Source of the DNA: Rotaria macrura | Taxonomy: Eukaryota > Rotifera > Eurotatoria > Philodinida > Philodinidae | Length of the DNA: 64,000 bases | Direction of reading: 5' to 3' | Assembly: GCA_900239685.1 (NCBI GenBank) | Contig: OENT01000216.1 | Span: 95,983-159,982 of the forward strand | In this document: piece by piece, positions 37,274 to 50,399 of the stretch | How positions within the stretch are numbered: the stretch's first letter is position 1 | Layout: every line of letters begins with the position of its first letter | Program-made: the position numbers and the translations under genes | Notes under the pieces: generated by a model | Told to the model about the DNA's origin: nothing | Seen by the model: the letters and a program-made list of their open reading frames with translations, nothing else | Databases searched by the model: none

Positions 37274-39093
37274 TATCGAATAAATAGGCACATAGTCTTA
37301 GTGAATAGAAAGAAACAACATTGCAATTCATTTGTCTCGATATATATATATATAAATATGTGCCAAATGATTTATATACACCGTTTATGTAGAGAACGGC
37401 AGACATGTAAATGTAAGAAGGAAAGAAAGGGAGAACTTTTGAAGTCAAGTAGCGTTAATAATGTCGATAGTAAAATTTTATCAGGCTATTTATGCACTAC
37501 ATGTAAAAAAAGGAAGAAAGAGAAAAAATCATCAACATGTACTAATGGTCTTATTTTTCAAAATGTTTTAGAGGCAACATTATACGTTAAACATCGATAG
37601 ACAGATCATGTCCGATTCATCATTATATTTGTCAACTAAAGGTATAACTACAATATTTTTATTTGAAATTACATATTATGTTCGAAATGTAATGCATTTG
37701 GGACTATGTCTTGTGTTTTAACTATAGCCAGAAGTCTGATTCTTTCAGTGCTGGAGAGATTGTATTAACACAGGGAGTTCTCTCTCATTCACCCGAGAGT
37801 CATAGTGACACGTTATCTTTGCTTTGCCAAGTAAAGTCAAGTAAGCTAACATTACTTTATCCGATAAAGTAACGTTGAAACATGTTAGATTTTTTATGCA
37901 CACCAGGAAAGTATTATTTTCTAAATTTACTTTTCTTTTTTGAAGTAAAATTAAATTAAATGCCAACTTTACTCGAGAGACATATACACATTACGTCATC
38001 AACTCTTCGATTACTTCTTACCCGTTACTTATTATTTTGTCGTGGTGTCTTCAATATCTTTACGAAGTATTTCTACTACAAGTATTTTATGGTCTAAATA
38101 CGAGTTTTCAAATTCAACTATATTCGCAAGATTTATTGCTTCCTCTGCCTCTTTTTACTTAATGACATTCTAGTTTTGCATGTGTGTATTCATTCGATAT
38201 GCAGATAAAGACAAGAGACACAAAGACACAACTACCAATTGTTACTAAAATATGTTCTTATCTCTTCAGATTCTTGAACAAATTTACCAAAGCCCTTAAA
38301 AAATAATCACTTAGTTGATGATTGCAACACGTCGCTGGAAAACATGATTCTTTTTTACTGCAAGATCTTGGTATTTCTTTGTGTATCGTTTAGAATGCCT
38401 TGTCACTTTCAAGAGAATAAGTTTCGATTGTTTGTTCACTTGTTGCATTATTTTAGAGACGCATGAATTGACAGGAGTGTCGTAGTCTAAATGGTAGAGT
38501 TTTACATCCGATTCAGCCCACGCCCTTCCATTGTCGTTCCTTGATAATGATAGATGGCTTTCAGAATACTGTGTAGAATTATAAAACTAAGAATATTACT
38601 TTCGATCTCCAAATAGATGAATCAAAAACAATTTCATTTGGTGAGCAGCATCAGCTAGACTAGATCCTGAAAAAGAACCGGCAGAACAGATTGCAGTAGA
38701 ACCCTAGAAAAGTTCTTCTTATTCAGTTTTACACTTAAAACAATCCTATGTCTGTATATAACGCATTAACTCGTATGAATGCGGCTGTCATCCCTTATCT
38801 ACGACCACACCCTGTTTCAGCCTCTAAACTAGATCGTCTTTCATTTCCCTCGGATGATCCTGGCAGTTATTTCCGTTCAACTGTCGTCTCATTCACACAG
38901 AAAAAAATCCATGAGCCGTATTCTTTCGATTCCTGTAAGAAATGATGTCATTACTGGCTTTTCAACCGTTCCAATAGTTGATCGAATATGAGTCTAAGAA
39001 TTATTGAGTTCAATGAGTCCTTCCACTACTATGTAATGACATTATTTGTGAACGCACTATCAAATATAATTTTAAGAGTATCGTCTCAGTTTT

Positions 39094-39295
39094 TACCCAT
39101 GTAAAAAAATTAGAGCAATAGTCAGATTAAAATCGATGTTTTTTAATATAATCTTTAATCGATTATAATCAAAAGCGATAGAAATCATAGATGAAAACTA
39201 GGTGTTTTGGATAAATTTTGATTATAATAGATTAAAGGTGTATGACTTTAATCGATTTTAATCTGATAATTGCTCTCATGCGTTTTACATGGGTA
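39094..39295. mobile_element. Near-palindromic MITE with long terminal inverted repeats
   Basis: The left end TACCCATGTAAAA... AGAGCAATAGTCAGATTAAA ATCGAT is repeated in inverted form at the right end (ATCGATTTTAATCTGATAA TTGCTCT ... TTTTACATGGGTA). Arms are about 45-55 bp with a few mismatches around an AT-rich centre that also folds back (AATCGATTATAATC and GATTATAATAGATTAA). No coding capacity. A clear target-site duplication was not found, so the superfamily is open. Confidence 0.7.
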
Positions 39296-41031
39296 AGCGA
39301 GAATTTTCATTAAAAAACATATATTACATCAATCAATACATAATTTAGTGCTCGAAATCTTTACATTAAATGTTTAAACATAGTATTAAAACTCAGTTCT
39401 GCTAGTAAAAATAAATAATAACTTTGAAAAACAAGTAATACAATCCATCTTATCATCAACGAGTGTAACACAAGGCTGAAAGAAAACACCATATATCTGT
39501 TGCTCTATAAAGATTATACTCGAGATTAAACATTGAACAATTTTCCTTTTTAATTTGTTGATGAGTTTTCGAGTTAAGAAAAGTTCGAAAATCAAGTTTT
39601 AAATATCAATGTGATTCGAGTCATTTTTATTCGAGACTGACACACTGTGCCACTCAGAATACAGAACTAATTAAGTTGACATTTGTTATGAAATCTTTTA
39701 GTTGAACATCATTCAATATGTTACTTGAGTCGAACGTGCATGTCATGTGTGCATGTTATACATCTTTTAATCCATCAATGCCTATAGTTCAGTCAGTGAT
39801 CAACTCATATGCCTGAATAGACATTCGAAATATTTCTGATATTGCGATATGATTATATAAGATATTTGTCATAAAATTGAATATTATGCAAGTGAAGATA
39901 AGTGCATATTTTTCTGCAAAGAAAAAAATGTCCTGATCATTACCATTTGAGACGATTATTTTTAATTTGTAATAAAGGACGAAAATGGACAGAAATCTAT
40001 ATCAACTATTTAATATGGTAATTTCTGTTTAATCTAGTTATTCAAAATATAAGAAGTTGATACTCAAAAATTAAACATATTTTCTATGTAGAAATACGAA
40101 GATTATATATTGAATAAATCTTTCTCTTTACTAGTTTTTTCGATCTAAAATTTTTGCATGACTTGAATTATTAGCGTTCATCAAGTCGGAACAGTAGTAT
40201 GGTAATTCCATTTACTTCGGTTTTCATCAATATATCTTATTTTCGTTTTGCTTAGAGAGATAAGGAATGTTTTTACTTATTTTGACATTAAATATTAATC
40301 TTTTCCTATATAGACTGGTCAGAATTGCCAAGTTGGCTTCGATCAAGCATTTAATCAATTCTTAACATCATCAGTAGCCTTCAACGGTTCTTCTTATTGA
40401 AAGAAAAATCTAATATCATCAATTATTTTCTACACTTTATGACAATATTTTTTCTGCCTAGTTCCAATAATAACCACTCTAAATAAGTTGTATGGCAAAT
40501 GTATCTCGAAGCAAAATCTATTGTGCGAAGAGTTCTCAAATGAACCAGCCATTTACAGTACCAATGACAGTTCACACATGTCATTATTACTATTGAAAAC
40601 GACCTGCATCAGTCAAATATTCCGAATTGCAATATTGAACTTTCTGGTCTACCGACAAACCGCTACAGATAGTAGACTGATCATATGAGACTCGTGAGGT
40701 CTCAATTAATTTTATTACTTGTCTCGTTCATCATAATGCATCATTGTCTACTGATTCGCTCTCTCAGTTTTTATTTAAAACGAGAAAGGTAATTTTGAAA
40801 AAATAGTATTCTTTGTTACCAACATGCATTCAGCGTATCGAGCTCGAAGTTCTACATAGACTGATGTTGGCTAAGATTGTACATAAACGCAGTTGTCTCG
40901 TCAATTACTAGATCTATTTTAAAAGGATATCTTTCGCTTAATATCTCACGGAATATTTATACCATAGGCAGCGTTCAGAAAACTCTATGTGACATTGAAT
41001 TACTTTGACAAATTCCTATTGTAATTCACAG
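39296..41031. other. Region upstream of the Orai gene
   Basis: Must contain the missing first exon(s) of Orai, because the first recognised exon begins in phase 1 after a CACAG acceptor at 41031. No exon with start codon, donor and correct phase could be picked with confidence. Otherwise featureless and AT-rich. Confidence 0.4.
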
Positions 41032-41754
41032 GTACTTCATCTAAAAATGATCAACGAATACACAATTTATTTTATCGTAAATCAAAACTCGAAAGTGTGA
41101 ATGAAACATCAGCTTTACTAAGTGGGTTTGCTATTGTAAGGTTTCATTAAATTAATAACATTTGTTATTCACTTTGCATGATCCTTTTTTTAAAATCTTT
41201 TCGTCAAGGTAGCTATCGTTGAACTATCATTAGATTCATATAGAGAACATAGTACCAATGATGCTTTAATTGTATGTTATGCAATTATATCATGTCTATT
41301 AGTCGGTATTCATTTACTGGCTCTGTTAATGTCAATGTGTATATTACCCGAACTAAAGAGTGTTATACGTCAACGAGATTTGTGGATCAATAATGAAAAT
41401 AAGAAACCATTATCATCTATAAATATTTATATTGAAATTGCATGGGTTATATCAACAGGTTTCGGTCTTTTTTTATTTCTTATCGAACTTGGTATTATCA
41501 TATGGATTAAAGTGAGCAGTTTTTCACGTTTAGCAGCTATATCTGCACTCGCTACACTTACTCTTGTCGGTTGTCCATTTATTTTATTTGCTATTGGTTT
41601 TTATGCTCATGCATCAAAAGCAAAAGTTTATTTACATCAAATTGGCTTAGCAAAAATCGAACGTGATGCTACTGCTCAGGGAATCTTTTTAAATGATTCA
41701 ACGCTAATAACGTCGAACGTTGAGTTTCATATTGATGACGATCGTTTTTTGTAG
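41032..41754 (+). CDS. Orai: Orai store-operated calcium channel subunit (5' end not found)
   Basis: Two exons, 41032-41135 and 41209-41754, join across a 73-nt intron (GTAAGG...CAAG, phase 0) to form TM1 as ETSALLSGFAI|VAIVELSLD, with the selectivity-filter glutamate of Orai (human E106) in VAIVEL. TM2 is CYAIISCLLVGIHLLALLMS, followed by the conserved MCILPEL; TM3 is IAWVISTGFGLFLFLIELGI; TM4 is TLTLVGCPFILFAIGFYAH, with the helix-breaking Pro. A C-terminal helix (KAKVYLHQIGLAKIERDA) is where STIM would couple. Orai forms a hexameric plasma-membrane pore opened by STIM when ER calcium falls. In the N-terminal pore helix the usual basic residues at human K87 and R91 are glutamates here. The N-terminal exon is missing from this model. 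AATAAA lies at about 41840. Confidence 0.9.
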
Positions 41755-44700
41755 ACCGTGCCTCTATTCTTTTTGATTCAGTACAGTATGATACTAGTGA
41801 ACGATCAATAAGTTGTGAACGACTTTTTCTCATCTCAATGAATAAAATGATGTCTTGTAAAAATAATTTTATCGAATTGGAACTCATGATTATTATTCAC
41901 AATACTGCATTAATTAATTGAAATTCATACTTTTTAGATTTACATTGTACTAGGTAGCAGACCAGCGACAATGAACTGCACTCAGTGATTTTAGCCTTTT
42001 CTCTTCTTGATTTGTTGATGAAAAATATTTATTTGAATGATTAGAAGCAGACGAATTTTGAACTCTACTGACAGTCATTGGTTTCTCATAGCATCGAGTA
42101 TTTGTTCTAAGCGAGATGGTTCTATCTCGTTACTCTTTATATGTCGATTTTTTTTCTTATCCATTCTTATGTAAATCATTATGTTACCTTAAAAATATTG
42201 TGTGAATTTCAAGTGTCTCAAAGAATCGTGTCCCGATGAATTGTTCGTCTATACCATCCTTGGTTTTCCTCAGGTTTAAGTCATTTTGGCAATGGCTGGT
42301 CTCATGTAGACATCTTCAATAAAAAACGAAAGTTCCAAACTAAACTAATACAATCCAATATAATTGATACCAAGGGCTTCAGTGCATTTCTCTAAAAAGA
42401 ACTCAATAGAGAAATACGTGAGAAAAAAATTGTTATTTAAGGTTCTCTCCCTAAAAAAAATCAATTTTCGGAAAAATTCCTAAATTTAGATAAATGCATT
42501 AAACGTTAGCGCGTTTTCCGCTCTTTCAGAATTAATATAGGCTTTTACCCCAAAGCTGTATTTTTCCGGAAACTTTTAGGATTACTGTAAGCCCTCCTCA
42601 AAAAAACTGAATTTTTGTCAAAAATTATCTAATGTCGAAAAACGTTTTCGAAAAAATCTTTTTCGTTTTTTCTAAGTTTGCACTTTCAAAAACGCGCATC
42701 CTAAATTTAATCATTCATAGTTCATTGACATTAGTATATCATCTCTCTTCGAATAGAAAAATCGAGTTTCAGTCTTTCTCTTATTGTTCGCTGTGCCTTT
42801 GGTTGTATTCTGTACGCGTTTTCTATTGCTGAAACACGCAGCGTTGGAGACAGAGTATTCTTAAAATTTAGATTTTCATGTTTTTCTCTAAAGAAAATCG
42901 TATTTTATCTGAGGGACGAGTCCATAAAATCAACAATTAAAAATCTGCTTCTTTATACTTTTAACACTATCATATTTACTTATCGTAACCCATCTTTTTA
43001 CGGCAAATATCTTAGTTTCATTCCTCAAATCCCGCAGACTACCCAACATGTGTGTTAAAAATTTTGTCACCTTTGAATTGATGTAATTATGTATCTAAGA
43101 AGATTTATATAGTTAACTCAATCGTACGTATCGAGCATGAAAGTATAACATAAAATGTGCATTTTAGATTGAGATTTCCTTTATGAAGAAGTATCATTTG
43201 AAAGGTCAAGTTTTAAGTTCAAATTTAGTTACATTAACCTGTATTGATTGTTTTGAAACATTCTGTAAGGTATTACTGTGAAAAACTGAAATATTCAAGG
43301 AACGAAGAAAATCTGAAGGGCTCGTTCAACCTATACACGATTATATTATATAATCATGTCATTCGAATCATCTTGTAGTACAACATGAAAAAGTTTCATC
43401 CAGATTCTATTGTATATTATCTGATAGATGTAAAAAAATGAATTCATGATCACTTAATGTAGGTAAAACATGTTGAATATGGCCATGTCTTCACATTAAA
43501 GCAGTGGCGAATAAGATAGAGCAGTACAAAATAGAGTTCAAATTTTGACAAGCACACCCACATGAGTTAGAAAGAAATTGTAGTCAAAATTATGAAAGAT
43601 GCATCCAGAAAACATCGTTAGAATGTATATATGATAATTTTTGCAAGGCACTCATTTGATTCTGTGAAACAATGACGAAAAGTTAAGAAAAATTCAGCCG
43701 CTGTAAGTATAATTCATTTCATCGGAAGGTTGATACTGGTCATAATGGGTGTCATTTTGCGAGGTATTTCACTATTTTCAAGGACACTGTAACCAATCAT
43801 TCGAAAAGTAATCTTTTCTGGTTGTTTGCCAGCCTTGTTATTCTGAAGATATGAGCTGATCTGGCGTTGATCAAAGTTCGTTCTCGATGAATATCGAACT
43901 GAGAAATGATATAAGAAAAAAAAGCCTATCGGTTCAGCATTCTCGATTCGTTTCTTTTTTAATATTCAACTTTAGATACACTGTAAGTACACCTAAACCT
44001 TTTATAGTTTTGCTTACTGGAGCAGATGAAATCTATGATTTACATCTGTCGAACGAATTAATGTGTGAATATTTGAATAAGTATTGATAGATTTACTCCG
44101 TGAATGTGACTCAGTAGTAATATGATGAAAAAATAGAGATCGAAAATTGGACTGTTTCGTTAGCAGTATATCTTCGAATTTTATTTCATCGAATCTGTCT
44201 CTACTGGGTATTTCGGCGCTTAGATTTTAAGTGGCTCCGATTCAATCATCACAACGCAATTATTATTCAATTTATTTATGAAGAAAAATACCTTCTATTG
44301 CTAATCGGTATAGTAGCCCATGCGCAAACGAATGAGACCGATAAGCCTTGCATTAATTAATGAAACCGATCGTACGCTTTTTAACGAACCTTTTTGTCGT
44401 TTTCGTTCCTTGTGACAATCAAATTCAGATGCATAGTATCACGACCTGTCGTCGCTCAGTAAAGAATAATCTATTGAATATCTTACGAAGGATTTAATGG
44501 ATGATTAATTCGAAGTCTTATCGATCATGCCGAATAGTTGGATGCAAAAAAAGAATAACATTGTAAGTTTGTTATTGAATTGAATATTATCGATTAGACA
44601 ACCATCCTACCTTTTCCGTTTTTGCAAATGACGATGTGCAGTCGAATAAAAACCTACTACCTTCTTACTAAGCTCGAAAACAAATGTGTTTTAATTTAAT

Positions 44701-47700
44701 GATGATGTCGAGAAAATTCTTCTACGTTTTCTGCTATGATTATAGAGCATCACCTCACGTTATAATAAACACATTCTGAAAATAGAAGTAAGTAATTTGG
44801 TTAGTTGAGTTTTCATGAAATACGCAACAAATCTAAAAATGATTTCAGTTTGAAATTGATGGCTTTGTGACTCGATTAGGATTTGAATTTCTTTTCAAAA
44901 TGTACGAAATCGCCAAGATTTTTAAAGATAACATGTTATCGAGAACTGCATACTTAACAAGAGGTGAACCCCATCACAAAGTGACTTAAGGATTTAGGTC
45001 CAAATCTTAAAAGAATTTTTTAAACATGGCACGTAAGTAGTGAAGCGTATCATTGTTACTGGCAGTTTATCTTATCAGATCTTTGAAATATGTGTTTCTT
45101 TGAGACCAAATGCAAGCTATAAGTCAAATATAATTACTTAACTGTAAATAAAAATGAAAATCTAATGCAACTCCAATTTCAAATCCAAGCATAACAAAAC
45201 CAAGCATAAAGCTCTAGGTTTGTTACGTTTCTAATTTTCGTTTTCGACAGGTATTATTTCTTCGCTTCAAAATATCTGCATATATTTCAGAGATGACAAA
45301 CGAAAAGAACCGAGGAGTATCCAAGGGAAAACTTTTCTTTCGTTTCATTCACTTTTATGCTAATTACTTTTAAATTCGATAATAACTGAAATGACAGGAA
45401 ACTTTATTCTATGTCAATGTAGTTTCTGTCAATAATGCAGAGATGCTATCCGACAAGGTGATGCTAATCGTTTATACAGTCACCGTATTCATCGTATAGT
45501 AACCATATTGCACTTGATTATGTTTATCAATAAAAGATTACATGGAAGGTGGTAATAATGACATCTCTGTTATTGCCAGCTACTTCATATGTGTGCTTCT
45601 TCGATATATTTCGAACTATGGATTTTTGATTCATGGGTATGTAAATGTACATCAACAGTTCTGAGATGTGTGTAAACTGAAGCTGAATTCCCGCTAACCC
45701 ACACGCGTACACTTATATCGAAATCCATACATATGATTCTTTCGAACTTTTACTAGTTTAAGTTTTCTGTACTTGACGCTTTTTACTGTACCATGAGTGG
45801 CAAATCAATCATTTTGGATCTATGAATTGATCATTGACTACACATAATTATTTTAAATTGAGTAGTAGAAAATAAGCTCTATCACAAGCGATAAAGAAAA
45901 TTATCAAACATTTTAACTTTTTCGATTCCTGTTGTACTCATGTGTCAAAATCTATGTATGCACATTTCTTGAGTAGGCTCTATTGCTTAATGTCAAAACT
46001 AAGGATTGTGCCAATAGTGATTCTAACTATGTTCGTACCTTTTCTCAAAATGTGGTTGGCATTTCTTAGAATGATATCACGAATAAATCAATAGATATTT
46101 TCTGATAGTCGACTTTAATGCAGTACAACATTTTTAAAAAAAGTCTTCAATCTAACCCTGAACTATTCGATATGCCGTTGAAACATCAAATCAAGCTCGA
46201 GTTTTCAAAATACATAAATTAGTATGGGTCAACGTTTTTCGTGGGGCGGGGGGGGGGGTGGACATAGAGATCTCACGCTACGGCGTAGAAATGAAAAGTC
46301 AGTAATATAAGAAATTTCTAAACCACTTTTTTTAAATTGACATTCAACTTCAATACATTAGTTTAAGTTACACGAGCAGTGAATGTATTCTCATAAGAGT
46401 CTAATGAGTGATAGAGAATTGCCAATCATGAATATCAAGATCTATGTAGGTCATGTAACTACCTGTTAGGAAGTGCATTGAAAGGAAAGAAATACATATT
46501 TCTAAACTATATATATTTCAACATTAGATTCAATTTATATTTCACGCAGAAAAACTATACCTTCCGCCTTACAGAAAGGAAAATTTGATAAACATAGTTT
46601 AATTTTAGTTAAGATTTAATCAATTATGTACCAATTTCTTGCCGACATCAATTGCTATCGTTTTCATGGTTTCAGAAGTATCGTAAAACGAATTCACTAT
46701 AAAAAGTTCATGATGGGACGAGAAAGTAGACTGATTTTCTGCAACAGTACTTGTTTTGATTCTGCTACAAAATGTAGCATGTTTTATTTTAGATAATCGA
46801 ACAGATATTATATTAGATTGATCATCAGCTATCATCAAATATGAGCATAAGCAATCGTGAAAACATACATGTCAATTGACAGATTCGAGTTATTCACAAG
46901 CAGTAAAAAAGTCTTTTCTACGAGAATCTTACCAGAAGAATATTCGAATTGTGCATTTCCCATCCAAGGTTCATAACTCCCGAATCCTCCAAATGACGCT
47001 TTATTGGAATAAAAATTTCTCACATATCAAACTTGAACATAGAGTAGGTATTGTAATTGATGATTCGTTCACTAGTCAAAACGAATCACTCAAGTGTTGT
47101 CAATGTTCATGATTCGTATCACTACCTATATCATATTTATTTTTCTTGTTTGATATCGACCCTATAGATTGACTGCCATACAATATTTTGTTTTCTTTTC
47201 TTCCGAGTGCAGACTTTTTTTCATCTAATTGTATTTTCAAAAGACTGCCATCTTGTCATCAGCATATTTATCGACAAAGTGAATTCAATCTGTTTTTAAT
47301 TCAAAAACATATTATTCCGATCTGATAGGTAGATTATTTTCAATAGTCTAAAACGATATTCTATATTTACTATTCATTTGTACTACTTCCAAGCAAGTAT
47401 GCAGTAAGATTTTAAAAGAAATATATCGATTGAATGCAACGACGTATGTTTTTTTTAGATTATCGAAATAATATTTGTTATCGTAAAAAAAACTATTCAT
47501 TCAGCATATCAAGTGTCGCTTGGTGAATAATACAGCCAACAAACATAGTAGATTGAGGATGCTATTGAAGTGGCATGAAATTATTTATACTCTACTAACA
47601 AAATTAGTTTTTATTAATTTTCCATCGGATAGCGTTAACGAATAAGGTATCACGTGTTTTCATATTTAAATACGAATAAAAACAAATGCTTAATCGCAGT

Positions 47701-47814
47701 ATATGAACATTTTTCTTTCCCATAAATAACAATATGGCATTCTTTCAACAAATACATATTTAAAAAAGAGTTGAAAGTCAGTAAAAAAAGAACAATTGTA
47801 TTGAATGAAACAAT
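41755..47814. other. 6-kb intergenic region, no supported gene
   Basis: Open frames up to 78 codons, without features. Notes: a perfect 17-bp palindrome GATTATATTATATAATC near 43339-43355; a low-complexity stretch at 42420-42680 rich in TTTTTCCGGAAA-like words; and a G-run at 46242-46262. No gene or RNA was recognised. Confidence 0.45.
46242..46262 (+). repeat. G-run, possible quadruplex former
   Basis: GGGG C followed by eleven G, T and GG in otherwise AT-rich DNA. Could fold as a G-quadruplex or be a slippage-prone tract; exact length may be unreliable in the assembly. Confidence 0.6.
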
Positions 47815-50263
47815 ATGTTCATCTTATCAAGTCGTGTAAGATTTATTTCTAGATCGAATATGGTATCTCCAACCGATATTAATCATAGTTTGTTTCGTAT
47901 CGTGGGTAGTAATGCCGATATTCGTCTGATTGACTTTGTATGTAATCATCCACGAGCATCTGATCTCATCAAGAATCGCTCCAAGTAATATCACTCTTGC
48001 TAGGACAACACTGTAAGAAGATAAACTACTTTTCAGTAATTTATTTAGAGAATTTTTCGATCAACTGACTGAAATGATAAGGATTAATGTTGAATATCCA
48101 CAAGAACAAGATCAACGTAAGTAATACTGTTCACACTCGACATAATCTATAGTGTCTCTTTTTAGGTTTTACTTTCATATTGGAAATTATATGGAGTGAT
48201 ATAATTGATGATGTTGTTCAGTTCAATGATAATTTTCATGAGAGTGTTAGTTTCTTGATCAACGTTATATTTTATACAATGGGATGTTCGTACTTTTGTA
48301 GGATAGATTTCTAATGGTATTCATCTGCTTGGACAATGATTTCATACCAGAACAAGAGATTCGATTGAGACATCGATATAGGAAAAGTTTTCTATTTCGT
48401 TTCTGTCGAAAATCAATAGAGGAATCGAGTAAAATTACTTTGAATGATTTTCTTGGCCAACGATCCAGTGAAATTACACGTCATAGCTCCATAAAAGTCG
48501 AATGGAACTTTCGCATATTCGTCGAACGATTGCTTTCTTCACGAAATACTTCATCTCCTTTCTATCCTCTACTTCTGCATGCCAACAGCACCAGCAGTGG
48601 GCTTGTATTCAACTATTACTATTCTTATCTTAATCGGCAAGTTGGTACTAGTGAGTAGAGAAAAGTATCTGTTGAATTAATTTTTGATCATTCGGTTTTT
48701 GTTTTCAGCAAATAGTATCCTTCTTGATATCACTTTCGATAGTTTGATTGTAAAAGAAAATCTTCCACGAACGATCTTAATTGTTTTATATACATGGATT
48801 GAAAGTGCTTTCCTGAACAATAGTCCATTCACTCTGATGAATGATCAGTACGTGCCAATTAATTCGAATCCTTTGCAATTAAATTTAGATCTAGCAAGTC
48901 ACAAGTTTCTTGCAAATTCTCAAACATGTGTTACGTTTTATATTGATAATGTCAGTGACTTCGGACATTGCGTTGAAAGTGTTTCTATTTGGCAAGAAGG
49001 TCTAGATTTGAAAACCTTTAAGTCAATCCAACTTAGAGATAATGTACGAAAATGGAATATTGAATTCACACGATCTTCTTTGAACAACAATCAATTTATG
49101 AATCAAGAACCATCGGGTACTTTTAACGGAAGAATAATATCAATGAGAAATTGTTTCATATTTTCAATGAGTGGTGCACCCACCGTTTTGAACCGAGATG
49201 GAGGTATATCATTCGTAGATGTGTTAATTTGCTTTGTATGTTCATCCTCTAGGTGTTAGCACGATGAAGAAAACTAGTAAAGATTCATATATTCAATACA
49301 TCCTAGATCAGAATAATTCTTGGTCTACTAACCAGCAGCCGATTAAAGAAATTCGCATTGCACCAGTCTATTATTTACTAGCAAAATCTTCATGTGATTA
49401 TGAACAAGTTGATACAGATGAATCTAAAGAATGTCAAGAATATTGTCTGGAAGGTACAATTCAAGATCCTATTGAACCTGATCGAATTCATTTGGCTTAT
49501 GCTTTCAAGTAAAGCCATTGATTTGCTTTGATTTGTTGATTTAATTGCCTTTCAATTTTAGTCAAGTTCTTAGATCACCTAAAATGATGCACTACAACCG
49601 ATGTCTACGTCGAACCTATTATTATATAGATGTGCAAAATGAAGAAAACGAAATAATTCGGGTAAAATGATTTGATTTCGATTGAAAATAAATATTCATA
49701 TCCAATTTTGTATCGTTTAGTATCTATTCTGTGCAGAATATCCATATATTTCATCAGTTCTGCATCAAGCGTGTAGAATAGGTCAGATTAATCGAGCCGA
49801 AAAACGCAATGAATACATGCGCTTTTGTAGTATGCTTCAACGTTTAATCGATATGCATCCATGGCCCGAATCGATTCGATTAATTCAATTTGATGATGAT
49901 CTTTATAGATCCGAGAATAAATCGGATAATGATACATCAAACTCCATTGGATGTATGCAGACTTGCACTATGTTTTTTGTTTATTCAGATTGAGCATGAT
50001 AATTTTTAGATGCCGATGCCAAATCACTCTGGTTACAAATTGTAGAAGATATCGATGAATATTATGAGTCATCATCGATGAAAGAAGCATCGATGGAGGT
50101 GAGTCGAATTCGATAGAACTGCTTTGCTTGGATAGCTATTGCCTGAGAGTTTTAGACTGTGAAGATTATCGTAGAGGCGAAAGTGGATCCTGGTATCCTA
50201 GGTCTAGGATATAAACGATACGATCCAGCTATGGATAGTATGATTAAAATAAGAAGAATATAG
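47815..50263 (+). CDS. Unidentified 652-aa protein, ten exons
   Basis: Exons 47815-47984, 48037-48116, 48166-48245, 48302-48650, 48709-49203, 49253-49508, 49562-49661, 49721-49952, 50010-50098 and 50156-50263 all have GT-AG introns (48-68 nt) and keep phase throughout to a TAG at 50261, strong evidence of a real, intact gene. An ATG at 47860 is an alternative start; 47815 is in the same open frame. I do not recognise a domain. The protein has a central Ser/Thr-rich part, a Cys-containing acidic stretch (CDYEQVDTDESKECQEYC), and a helical C-terminal third (HQACRIGQINRAEKRNEYM, then MHPWPESIRLIQFDDDLYR). No signal peptide or convincing membrane helix. It is followed directly by a foldback and then the STING-type gene on the same strand, so a shared role or regulation is possible but unproven. 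Confidence 0.8.
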
Positions 50264-50399
50264 AGAGGTTGCAAAGTGCATACGCGACTAGGAGTTTCAA
50301 TTTCGAATTCCGTCCCAAGAACGCGAATGCAGACGGGTTCATATTCTCCAGAATCTTGTAACTCCCAACGACTTGCTCCAAATTAGAATAAAAATATAC

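Larger units (their letters stand above)
32301..39093. other. 6.8-kb gene-poor region
   Basis: Open frames up to 132 codons (37202-37600) are driven by AT microsatellites or low-complexity Lys/Ile-rich sequence and have no domains. A C-rich patch (CTACACCCCCTCCACTCCC) lies near 33334-33352. A short stretch near 38478-38545 faintly resembles tRNA box A. No supported gene. Confidence 0.45.

Noticed and set aside
37202..37600. 132-codon open frame
   Set aside because: Built over TA microsatellites (repeated Tyr-Ile) and low-complexity Lys runs.
38478..38545. tRNA-like segment (TAGTCTAAATGGTAGAG followed by CCGATTCAGCCC)
   Set aside because: Box A is plausible, but box B is poor and no cloverleaf with a paired acceptor stem could be drawn, so no tRNA or SINE is claimed.
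38748..38945. Possible relation of this frame (LRPHPV) to a frame near 54680 (LRPHPV)
   Set aside because: The shared word is only about 13 bases with weak similarity beyond it; not enough to define a repeat.
40720..40782. Candidate first exon of Orai ending at AAAG/GTAATT
   Set aside because: It ends in phase 2, while the next exon needs phase 1; the phase-1 frame carries a stop.
47815..50263. Idea that the unknown gene is a cGAS-like nucleotidyltransferase paired with STING
   Set aside because: No GS motif followed by the expected acidic triad could be found, so the position next to STING alone does not justify the call.
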